Source of the DNA: Jacaranda mimosifolia
Taxonomy: Eukaryota > Streptophyta > Magnoliopsida > Lamiales > Bignoniaceae
Direction: 5' to 3'
Assembly (NCBI GenBank): GCA_018894105.1
Contig: CM032118.1
Span: 28,190,690 to 28,254,689, forward strand
DNA length: 64,000 nt
Program-made: the position numbers and the translations under genes
In this document: piece after piece, positions 21,495 through 31,400 of the stretch
How the letters are laid out: each line of letters opens with the position of its first letter
How positions within the stretch are numbered: the first letter of the stretch is position 1
The notes under the pieces: generated by a model
Database searches by the model: none
What the model saw: only the letters and a program-made list of their open reading frames with translations
What the model was told of the DNA's origin: nothing

Positions 21495-23724
21495 TGTTCG
21501 AATAGTGCACAGCAGGCCAATTAGATTGGCCTTGTAAACTATTTCATTGTAAGACAATCTTGATTGAATGATATTCATCATATGGCCATCTTCATCATAT
21601 GCTCTTCATTTACTTCACTGGCATTTGGATGAAGCCCTTAGATCACACATGACTATGGGACTTGGTTTGGTGACCATGGAATAAGTCTCACACGGTCGTG
21701 ATCTTAAACCTTCCAAGTCATAGGATCTTAAGAGAACAAGGGCATCTAAGATCCGGATAGACTTGCACTAACGATGCATAATCCAAGAGTTGGATATTGT
21801 TCCATTCCATGAGCAACTGTATGAGATACGGGTGTATGTTAGTGGGTGCTTGTTAGGGAACAAGGCACTGAAGACCCGTCTGGAGAATCCACTAGATAGC
21901 CCAAGTGGCAAGTCGGTAGTGGCAAGTTCTCCCACTTACGCTAGTGCATATTATTAGTCCTTTAACCTGAGGATCCATGGTAACCTTATGTCCGGTCCTC
22001 ATGCTTTGACTCTTCCTTGACCACTTAGCGGGTCTTCTGGGTTGAGATTGGGTATGAGTTACTTTGCATGGAGGTTTGTGAGATCCAAGATGGAATCCGA
22101 CTCCTCGTCTTTGTGAAAGGTGAGTATATCTCCTATGTGTTCTATAATGATCGATTCCAAGAAATCATTACGCAAGGTGATGTGACAATTTGGAAAGGTG
22201 TTTCAAAAAAAGAGGCCACAAAGGGAATTGAATATTAAGAATAGAACTATAGTATCGAGGCTATTAGGGAGCCGACTAATATATCTTACCCTAGGCCTCT
22301 TTCGAGAGATAGAAGACGGAAGGACCGTATTTGTATGGTACACGTAATGCTAGAATGGTTCTTCAAGATCATTCATTTCGGCCAATTAGTTGGGCTTCAT
22401 GGGCTTGAGGTTGGACATTGACCATGGAGATTGGGTATTCTTCAATTAATTAGATTAATTGAATCGAGTCGCTTAGTTTAAAGGAGTTTAAACTAATGTG
22501 AATATTTGATATTCCGAAAGTCACAAAGAGTTGTGAGCCTATGTCCAATGAATGGTAGAACCTAATGGGTCACACATAAAAGCCAATGACATGGTCAATT
22601 GAAGAAAGTAGAGTTTTCTAAGAGTTAGAAAATTCATAACCGTTTTGGAGGAGGCAAAATTGTAGTCATTTTGACTTGATTAATTTAAATGTTAAATTGG
22701 TCAAATTAATTTAAGAGTTAAATTAAGATCAATTAATTAAGGGTTAATTAATTGATGTCACATGACTATCAATTGGTCAAAATTAATTTAAGGGTTAAAT
22801 TGACTTTGACTACCTTAAATAGTTAAGTATTTTTGACTTAAGAGTTAAGTCAAATTATTATCGGTTAAATTAAAGTGTTTAATTTAATTGAGTTGGAGGA
22901 TTAGTTTTGGGAGAATAATTATGTGAATGGTTCATTTAATGTGAATTGGAATTTAATTGCAAGACATTTCATAAGATGAAATTTGTGCTTCAATTAATAT
23001 TCTTATTCACTAATTGCTAATTAGTGGCTACCTTGGCAAGGACACTTGGCATCATCTCCTTGGGGATGTTCATGGACCACTCCTATATATAGATATAGGA
23101 GTGTGGCCAGCTAAGAGTGAGAGAGAGAGAGAGAGAGAGCAAGTGTGTGCATGACTAGTGTGATTTCTCCCTATATTTTGTGTAGTAGGAATCTAATTTG
23201 TTAGCATCCCATTATTCTCTCCAACTTTCTCCTCCTCTTCCTTCCCAGGCTTCCTACCCTCATTCTTTGCAGATATTCCAGCCATTCTGTAGAGAATAGG
23301 CCATATATTTGGTGTGTGGACTTTTACATTAGAGGCAATGTAATTTGATTGCTCTTGCTCTTGGCTGGAGCAGTTTTCTGGCAACCAGTTTTCGCTAGTT
23401 CTGGGAGGACCTATGGCGTTCTGATTAGGCTGAATTTTGGACTGAAGAATTTTCAAAGGGTTGAGGAGTTTCTGTAAAGATTTCAGCAAAAATGGAGGAG
23501 TCCATCCAAGGGAAAATTGGTGGTGATCCTGCTGCACCGGTGAAGAGACAGTTTGACGGTTTTCAAGAGTTTTCTCTTGCTCTTCGATTTTCTGTCATCA
23601 CCCAGGTATTTTTCCCTTTCTAAATCTGAATTCCATACATGTCTTGATCTTGGGGGTGTTTTTTGGGCTAGTTTATTCAGTTTTATGCTAAAATATTTTG
23701 ATCCTAGTGCCACACATACCTATA
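21495..23724 (+). repeat. 3' LTR of the copia element
   Basis: This 2230-bp copy of the 5' LTR retains the TATA inverted repeat (23078-23103). The first six bases are TGTTCG and the last base pair of the CA end is changed to TA. Its GA tract is longer than in the 5' copy. Confidence 0.94.
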
Positions 23725-23893
23725 GAACCGTAGGAAATGAGTCCTCTAATGTATAGAAAGCTCTCATGAGGGCAGCTTGGCAGGCACAAGGTCACATTTT
23801 GGAGCCAACTCTGAGCATGTATGAAGTATGATGCTTGCTTCCCAACATTACCTTTGTCATACTTGGGATCTCAATCTACTCGCTAACTTTGAG
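23725..23893 (+). pseudogene. pol: Tat-like gypsy element, part 2 (spacer and start of protease)
   Basis: This 169-base piece is left between two insertions. Its last 15-20 codons read LLANFE, the run-up to the protease active site of Tat-type elements. The reading picks up immediately after the next element at 30805. It therefore belongs to the same old copy as 11993-13416. Confidence 0.65.
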
Positions 23894-24569
23894 GGATATG
23901 AGCACTGGAGGCACTGCATGGCAAGATGGTTATTTTAGCATTGGAGGGAAAAATAGAGATTGCAACCTGCCAATAGAACTTATCACGAGCAAAAGCAAAG
24001 AGGCTGGAAGATGGCTTTGCAAATTTTGCTAAGTATTTGTTGAAAAGATGCATCGAGAATGGGTTAAGAAAGAGAAAAACATGTCAAGAAGCTAAAATCT
24101 TGAAGTTGGACAACTCATCACCTTATGCTTGGTGTATAACGCTTGAAAATGCCCAAGAAGGTCCAAATAAGTCCCAAACGTGTGAGACTCCTCAGAAAAG
24201 AAGAAACTGTGACAAAGTCAAACTCTTATTTCTAATTGGACTTGGGCTTGGATTATTATCTGTAGGCTTAGTTTATATCTTATTTTAATTAGGGCTTGCA
24301 AAGAGAGTATAAATACTCTCTTAAAAATGTGTTGGGTAGATTTTGATGAATTTTGCATTATTTTTTGCGTTTTTCTCTCAAGAAAAACCACAACTTTGCT
24401 TGTTGCATTAAGAAATTGAAAAGGTTCTTTCAAGGTACTAATTCCTGCTAGTACTTATTCAATTTTCTAATTCTTATTCCTAAGGGAGGGTTTTTATTCT
24501 AGAGTTCATTCAATATCAATTTGTGTGTTTGGGGTTTCGGGATCAATATATCCTTGGGGTTCCACATCA
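23894..24569 (+). repeat. 5' LTR of the chromovirus-like element
   Basis: The 676-bp repeat aligns with 30084-30804. The first base of the expected TG is G here (T in the 3' copy). It ends CATCA. A TATA box at 24308-24315 lies inside an inverted repeat, GAGAGTAT-AA-ATACTCTC (24303-24320). The 3' copy carries about 45 bases that are missing here, near 24480. Confidence 0.9.
24303..24320. promoter_or_regulatory. TATA box within an 8-bp perfect inverted repeat (chromovirus-like 5' LTR)
   Basis: GAGAGTAT and ATACTCTC are exact reverse complements around two central bases, with TATAAATA at the centre. The same sequence stands in the 3' LTR at 30497-30514 although the LTRs have otherwise diverged. 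Confidence 0.6.
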
Positions 24570-25429
24570 TTTGGTATCTAGAGCCAACTTGAGATAAGTT
24601 CCTATTTATCTTGTTTTTGTTTCAAGCCAAAAAAAAAAATAGAAAAAAAATAGAAAAAAAAAGAATCAAATTCTGAATTGACTGTGGTTTTGTGATTCTT
24701 TTGCAATATTTTGCATATATGTCTTGGAGAACGCCAATTAAACACAAAAAGTTGAATTTGTAGAATATACACCTTAGATTGCTCTAATTTTGAGAAATTA
24801 AAGTTAGGGTTCCTGAGTGATTCAATTTTGGGGTTTTTGACCTAGGCTTTCAAATTTGAAATTGCCATTACATAAGCTAAATTGGCTACTTTTAGTTGCT
24901 ATCTGGAGTTAATTGTACAACAATTGGGTTAGAATTGAGTCATAATCGGCCTTCAATTGAGATTGATTGAATTCTTTGCGTATTTTCTATTTTGTCATTT
25001 TTTATTCATTCTTTGTGTTTTTTATCTTTGTTTTAGCTTAATTTGCATCTGTTCATATTAGATAAGTAACATATTGCATTCTTGTTACTTAGCTTGCATA
25101 AAAATCACATGATACACATTTTTTCTCGTGTGTCATCACATCATTTTCGTTGCTGGTCACATTTACTTTGCCTCTAGACTTTGTGCTTTTTTTTAAGTTT
25201 TTTCGTTACTACTCCCATATAAATAATACTAGTGTATTTGATTTTTGAAGTATTCACTGTGGTCAAGAGAGGCAAAAGTCATAAATAAGTGAGCACATAA
25301 AGAGGGCAAAATCTAGAATTGAGTGCAAACACGAGGGTTCACATCTACTTGAGTGAAACACGTGAGGGAGTATTTCTTTTGTGAGGTTGTTTTTTGCTAA
25401 CACTTTTTGCAGGGTTTTTTGTTTTTTGA
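24570..25429 (+). other. Primer site and leader of the chromovirus-like element
   Basis: TGGTATCTAGAGCC at 24572-24585 is a Met-tRNA type primer site with one extra T. The leader then holds A-rich tracts at about 24627-24662 and no gene up to the gag ATG at 25430. Confidence 0.75.
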
Positions 25430-26500
25430 ATGACTACTATTCTTCCAAGAAGGGAGGGTAAAGAACCCTTTGATGAGGAAGCTAATATGACACCAGATAT
25501 GAAGGTGATGTACATGGCATTTACTAGTCAATTTCAGAAGTTGAATAGCAGGCTTGACGAGATGGATGAGTGGAGAAAGGAGGTGGCACAAAATATTTAT
25601 GGGAATGGTAGACGAAATAGGCCTCCATATGGGTTTAATCAAGAGATGTTTGAGGATAAGTTTGATGACAGTAGTTCGGCTAAGAATAGAGGGGGTGAAG
25701 CTAGATTCGAAGCTAGGAGGGACAACAATTTAAGTGCCATCAAAATGAAAATGCATTCATTTAAAGGGTAAAATGATGCTAAAGCGTAATTGGAGTGTGA
25801 GAGAAATGTGGAGTTGATCTTTGACTGTTGTAACTATTCTGAAGAAAAGAAAATGAGACTTGCAGCAGTTGAATTCATTGACTATGCATTAGTTTGGTAG
25901 GATCAATCAATGCAGTTTAGGAGGAGAAATAGTGAGAGACTTATTGAGACTTAGGCAGATATGAAAGCCATTATGAAGAAAAGATTTGTTCCATCTTACT
26001 ATTATAGGGAGATGCACTAAAAACTACAAAGACTCATTCAAGGGTCTAAGTCAATTGAGGACTACTATAAGGAGATGGAGATGTTGATGATTAAGGCCAA
26101 CATAGAGGAGGATACAGAAATGACAATAGCTAGATTTATTAGTAGTTTGAATAGAGAAATCGTTGATGTTGTGGACCTACAATATTATGTGGAGACGGAG
26201 GATTTGGTAGGTATAGCTATGAAGGTGGAGAAACAATAGAAGCAAAGAGCAGTAGTTCGTGCATTTCAAAATTCCAACTCAAAATGGGGTTCAAATGGCA
26301 AAATTATGATGAAAAGAAGAGAGATAGAGGCTTAGCTTCCAAGGAGAAAGGGCTGGATCCATCAAGGAACAAGAATAAGAAGCCATTCTACAAAATGATA
26401 CTTCTAATTCTTTTTTTCCCACTACTACTTCCAGACATAGGGGTATTAAGTGCTTTAAATGTCAAGGTTTAGGTCATTATGCATATGAATGTCCAAACAA
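25430..26500 (+). pseudogene. gag: Decayed gag of the chromovirus-like element
   Basis: The ATG at 25430 opens 113 codons to a stop at 25769-25771. Beyond it the gag core can be followed through several stops: MRLAAVEFIDYALVW, then MKKRFVPSYYYREMH and IEDYYKEMEMLM at about 25960-26090, and a basic stretch at about 26270-26380. A zinc knuckle remnant (CFKCQGLGHYAYECP-like, shifted frame) lies at about 26448-26490. Most stops are TAG or TAA where Trp or Gln codons are expected. No full product is possible. Confidence 0.82.
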
Positions 26501-29500
26501 AAGAACTATGATTCTTATGGGTAGTGAAATTATATCTGAGTCTGACGATGATAATAAGTCTGATGGTAGTGAAAATGATATGCCACATTTAGAAGATGTT
26601 ACTTGTGATGATGATAATGTTGAATATGATGTTCATGGTGAATCTCTTATTGCTAGGCGTGTATTGAACTTGAATGTTAAGGATGAGAGCTTAGAACAAA
26701 GAGAAAATATATTTCACACCAGATTATTGATAGGTGGTAAGGTGTGTAGCTTAATATTGATAGGGGTAGTTGTGCTAATGTTGCTAGTACCACTTTAGCT
26801 GAGAAATTGGGGCTGAAATGTGATAAACATCATAATCCATATAGGATGCAATGGTTGAATGATAATGGACAGGTGAAAGTTACTAGGTAGGTTGTGGTAG
26901 CTTTTACTATTGGGAGATATAGTGATGAGGTAGTTTGTGATGTAGTACCCATGCAGGCTGGCCATATGTTGTTGGGTAGGCCATGGCAATTTGATCGGCG
27001 TGTGTAATACATGAAGGGTACAAAAATAGATATTCCTTTGAGCATAATGGACATAAAGTCACTCTTGCACCTCTATCACCTAAGGAAGTTTTCCTTGACC
27101 AGACTAAACTTCAATAATCTTCTTTTAGGAGTTCGGGTAGTGAAGTTAAAAAAAGTAATGAAAGAAAAGAGGCCATGAAAGAAATGAATAAAGATAAAGG
27201 CCCAATGGTGAGTGATTGCACAAGTGTAAACAAGAAAAAGGGATTTGTAGGAGACAAAAAGTTGGTGAGTGAAAAGAGAGAAAAGAATGAGAAAGTTGAA
27301 GGGAGTGAAAAGAAAGAGTTAGTCAAGAGTAAAATAGTTGAGAAAAAATAATGCTTCTATGCAAAAGAGAGAGATTTAAAGAATGCTTTTTTAGGCAAGA
27401 GAGCTTTGATAGTGATTAGGTATAAGGAGGTTTTATTATTTGAATTTGACCGTAACCCCGATTTGCCTAATGTTTTTGTCTCTTTATTGCAGGAGTTTAA
27501 TGATGTATTCCCTAATGAGATGCTCACATGTTTACCACCATTGAGAGGAATTGAGCATCAAATTGACTTTGTACCTAGATCTCAAATTCCTAACCGACCA
27601 GCCTACAGATGTAATTCTGAGGAGACAAAAGAGCTTCAAAGGCAAGTGGAGGAGTTGCTAGCAAAAGGACATGTGAGGGAGAGCATGAGTTCGTGTGCTG
27701 TACCTATGCTATTGGTTCCAAAGAAGGATGAAACTTAGCGGATAAGCATGGATAGTAAAGCAGTCAACAAAATTATAGTTAAGTATCGCTATCCTATCCC
27801 TAGGTTGGATGATATGCTTGAAGAATTACATGGTGTGTGCATTTTCACTAAGATGGATTTGAAAAGTGGTTATCATCAAATTAGGATGAAACCTGAGGAT
27901 GAGTGGAAAACTGCATTTAAAACAAAATATGGCTTGTATGAATGGTGGGTTATGCCTTTTGATTTGACTAATGCACCTAGTACTTTCATAAGATTAATGA
28001 ACTATGTATTGCGTGATTTTCTGGGTAAATTTGTTGTTGTTTATTTTGATCATATCTTGATATATAGCAAATGCTTAGATGATTATATAATGCATGTTAG
28101 ATCTGTTTTAACTCTTCTTAGGAAGGAGAAGTTGTACGCAAACCTTAAGAAATGTACTTTTTGCATTGATAAACTTGTATTTCTTGGGTTTGTTGTGAGT
28201 ACACATGGCATTGAGATGGATGAGAAGAAGGTGAATGCTATTGAAGAATGGCTAATTCCTAAGATAGTTAGTGAAGTTAGGAGTTTTCATGGATTAGCTA
28301 GCTTTTATAGGAGGTTTGTGCATGATTTTTCTACTATAGCTACTCCATTGACTGAGATTATTAAGAAAGAACTTGTGTTTAGATGGGGAAAGGAACAAGA
28401 ACATGCATTCAATACATTGAAAGATAAATTGTGTTATGCTCCTATTCTCATTTTACCTGATTTTAATAAGACTTTTGAGTATCTGGGATTGGGATTGGTG
28501 CTGTTTTAATGCAAGAAAAACGTCCCATTGCATACTTTAGTGAGAAATTGAGTGGTGCTTAGCTTAGATATTCCACTTATGATAAGGAATTATATGCCTT
28601 AGTTCGTGCATTGAATGTTTGGCAACATTAATTCTTCCTAAAGAATTTGTTATACATATTGATCATGAATCTTTGAAGCATTTAAAGGGCCAAGGGAAAT
28701 TGAATAAAAGGCATGATAACTGGGTAGAAATTATTGAGATTTTTCCATATGTGATTTGCTATAAGCCGGGAAAGGAAAACATTGTTGCTGATGCATTGTC
28801 AAGGAGATATGCTTTAATCAATACACTTACATCTAAGTTGTTAGGACTTGAGCAATTTAAAGATACGTATGCAATTGATGTTGACTTTGCTAATTTGTAT
28901 ATTACATGTGAGCATGGTGCATTTAATAAATTCTATAGACATGAAGGTTTTCTGTTTCGTGGCAATAGAATTTGTGTCCTTATTTGTTCTGTGCGTGAGT
29001 TGTTAGTTAGGGAATCACATAGTGGTGGATTGATGGGTCATTTTGGTGTGCATAAAACTTTAGATGTTTTGAGTCAGCATTTCTATTGGCCTGGTATGAG
29101 AAAAGATGTTAAGAAGGTGTGTTCTAAATATATTGCATGTAAACAGGCTAAATCTAAGTCTATGCCTCATGGATTTACAGACCCTTACCTATTCCAACTG
29201 CACATTGGGTTGATATTTCTATAGATTTTGTTGCTCGGTTTGCCTAGAACTAGTAAGGGTAGAGATAGTATATTTGTTGTGGTTTATAGATTCAGCAAGA
29301 TGGCACACTTTATTGCTTGTCATAAAATTGATGATACTACTAATATTGCTAATTTGTTCTTTAGAGAAATTGTCAGATTGCATGGTGTCCCTAGATCTAT
29401 TATTTTTGATAAGGATGTTAAGTTCTTGAGCCACTTTTGGAAGGTTATGTGGAGTAAGTTAGGTACTAAACTTTTGTATTCTACTACTTGTCATCCATAC

Positions 29501-30114
29501 ACTGATGCACAAACTGAAGTGATAAATAGAACTTTGGGTACCTTGTTGCGTATTGTAGGAAAGAAATTGAAAACTTGGGAGGATTGTTTGCCTTTCATTG
29601 AATTTTCTTATAATAAGTCAATTCATTTTTCTACAGGTTTTTCACCTTTTAAAATTGTATACGGTTTTAATCCTTTGATTGTTTTAGATTTGACTCATTT
29701 ACCTTTGAGTGATATTGCTAATTTAGATGGTGAGAGCAAGACTGAAAATGTTAAAACTATACATTGAAGGCACATTAGATGATTGAAAAGAGTAACAGAC
29801 TGACTGTCCAAACAGTGAATAAGGGGCGGAAGTAGGTGATATTTGAACCTAGTGATTGGGTTTGGGTTCATTTGAGAAAGAAAAGGTTTCCTAATCAAAG
29901 AAAATCCAAGCTTGATGCTAGAAGAGATGGTCCATTCCAAGTGCTGGAAAAGATTAATGATAACATTTACAAGATTGACATTCCAAGTGAGTATAAAGTT
30001 TTTGCTACTTTTAATGTTTTTGATCTTTCTCCTTTTGATATGGATTTAGATTCGGGGATGAATCTTTCAGAGGAGGGAGGGACTGATATGATCACTAGAG
30101 GTATTGTAGGGTAA
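26501..30114 (+). pseudogene. pol: Decayed pol: protease, reverse transcriptase, RNase H, integrase
   Basis: A Asp/Glu-rich linker leads to a protease at about 26735-27000 whose active site is frameshifted and reads DRG instead of D-G/S-G. A Lys-rich linker follows. Reverse transcriptase is clear in 27550-28500 ([27 protein letters not shown]), but the catalytic box at 28042-28053 is YFDH, with His replacing the second Asp. RNase H is broken near 28560 and 28620; its end VADALSRRY lies at about 28780. Integrase begins with the His/Cys zinc domain (about 29030-29150, one Cys replaced by Tyr) and continues with the core (29228-29767; FDKDVKFL and the Glu of QTEVINRTL). The last frame, to the stop at 30112-30114, runs 31 bases into the 3' LTR, as in some chromoviruses. 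Confidence 0.9.
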
Positions 30115-30804
30115 GATGGTTATTTCAGCATTGGAGAGCAAAATAGAGATTGCAACCTATTAATAGGGCCTATCACAAGAGCAAAAGCAAAGAGGCTAAA
30201 AGATGGCTTTGCAAATTTGGCCAAGTTATTTGTTGAAGAGATGCATCAAGAATGGGCTAAAAAAGAGAAGAACATGTCAAGAAGCCAAAAGAATGAAGTT
30301 GGACAACCCATCATCTTATGCTTGGTGTATAAGGCTTGAAAAGGCCCAAGAAGGTCAAAATAAGTCTCAAACATATGGGACTCACTGAGAAAAGAAGAAA
30401 CTGTGACCAAGTCGAACTCTTATTTCTAATTGAATTTGGGCTTGGATTATTATCCGTAGGCTTAGTTTATATCTTATTTTAATTAGAGCTTGCAAGGAGA
30501 GTATAAATACTCTCTTAAAAACGTGTATGGTAGATTTTGATGAATTTTGAATTATTTTTTGCATTTTTCTCTTAAGAAAAACCACAACTTTGTTTGTTGC
30601 ATCAAGAAATTGAATAGGTTCTTTCAAAGTACTAATTACTGCTAGTATTTATTCAATTTTCTGACTCTTATTCCCAATTATTTGTGTTTCTAAGATCAGG
30701 TATCTTAGGGGTTCGATAAGGAGGATTTTTATTCTAGGGTTTGTTCAATATCAATTTGTATGTTTGGGGTTTCGAGATCAATGAATCCCTGGGGTTCCGC
30801 ATCA
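30084..30804 (+). repeat. 3' LTR of the chromovirus-like element
   Basis: This 721-bp copy begins TGATATGATCAC after the purine-rich AGGAGGGAGGGAC and ends GCATCA. The stop codon of pol lies inside it. It retains the TATA inverted repeat at 30497-30514. Confidence 0.9.
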
Positions 30805-31400
30805 TTGAGGTAAGAAAAATTTGGGGGAGAACAGGAGCTTCAGAGGCATCATTTTCTATCATACCTTCCTCCAACTTGGTGTAGATAATGCCGAATTGCA
30901 AAATGTCAACACTCCTTTAGTGGAATTCACTAACGAAATTGCAGAAGCACCTGAAGAGATCTCTTTCCCTTTTTCCTTGGGCATTCATCCTCAAAGGGTC
31001 ACGAAGATGGCCATGTTTCTAGTTGTCAAGGCCCCATTCGTTTACAACATTATTTCTGGGGAACCTACTTGAACCTTTTCTGAGCGGTAGTATCAACTTA
31101 CTACACAAAGATGAAATTCCTTCTCCTGGTGGAACAAGAGAGTTAATTGGCAACCAATAATCTGTTAGGAAATGCTATGCCAACATTCTGAAAGGAGTGA
31201 AACTCCTTGTAGCGAGCTTGAGTAACTCTAGCATTGCAGGAGGATGATCCTTGAAGGGAGAAGTTAGAGGAGATCGTACTTGGAGAAATCTTCAAGGAGG
31301 AAGATACCGTCATTAGCAACCCAGCCTATACAATAGGGATAGTGAATGCCCAATTTCAATATACGTGCCCTTTGAAGCACATGGAAGGTGTATATTTGTC
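30805..31400 (+). pseudogene. pol: Tat-like gypsy element, part 3 (protease and spacer to reverse transcriptase)
   Basis: Directly after the TTGAG duplication the protease of the old element resumes. The frame 30821-31072 reads IIFYHTFLQLGVDNAEL, then VNTPLVEFTNEIAEAP and FLVVKAPFVYNIISG, the diagnostic blocks of Tat-type proteases. The active site at the junction is E-N-R where D-N/S-G is expected. Homology to the spacer before reverse transcriptase (VVSTY-like, then KCYANILKGVKL) can be followed to about 31190 and faintly to 31400. No reverse transcriptase was recognised further on. Confidence 0.75.

Larger units (their letters stand above)
13417..23724 (+). mobile_element. Ty1/copia LTR retrotransposon, complete ends, broken coding region
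   Basis: A 10.3 kb element has 2.2 kb LTRs starting TGTTGGAATAG (TGTTCGAATAG on the right) and ending CCTACA (CCTATA on the right). Flanking five-mers are GACCC (13412-13416) and GAACC (23725-23729), a target duplication with one later change. A primer site, an unusually long 2 kb leader, gag, protease, integrase, reverse transcriptase and RNase H follow in copia order, then the purine tract. The LTRs differ by a few percent by eye. Coding is interrupted by stops and frameshifts. It sits inside the Tat-like gag region described before and after it. Confidence 0.95.
23894..30804 (+). mobile_element. Ty3/gypsy chromovirus-like LTR retrotransposon, complete ends, decayed
   Basis: Two LTRs of about 0.7 kb (23894-24569 and 30084-30804) flank a 5.5 kb interior. 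TTGAG stands on both sides (23889-23893 and 30805-30809), a perfect 5-bp target duplication. The interior has a Met-tRNA type primer site, gag, protease, reverse transcriptase, RNase H, integrase and a purine-rich stretch before the 3' LTR. The LTRs are clearly more diverged from each other than those of the two larger elements, and many stop codons are present, so it is an older insertion. The integrase domain and short LTRs suggest a CRM- or Reina-like chromovirus; I cannot decide between them. Confidence 0.93.
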
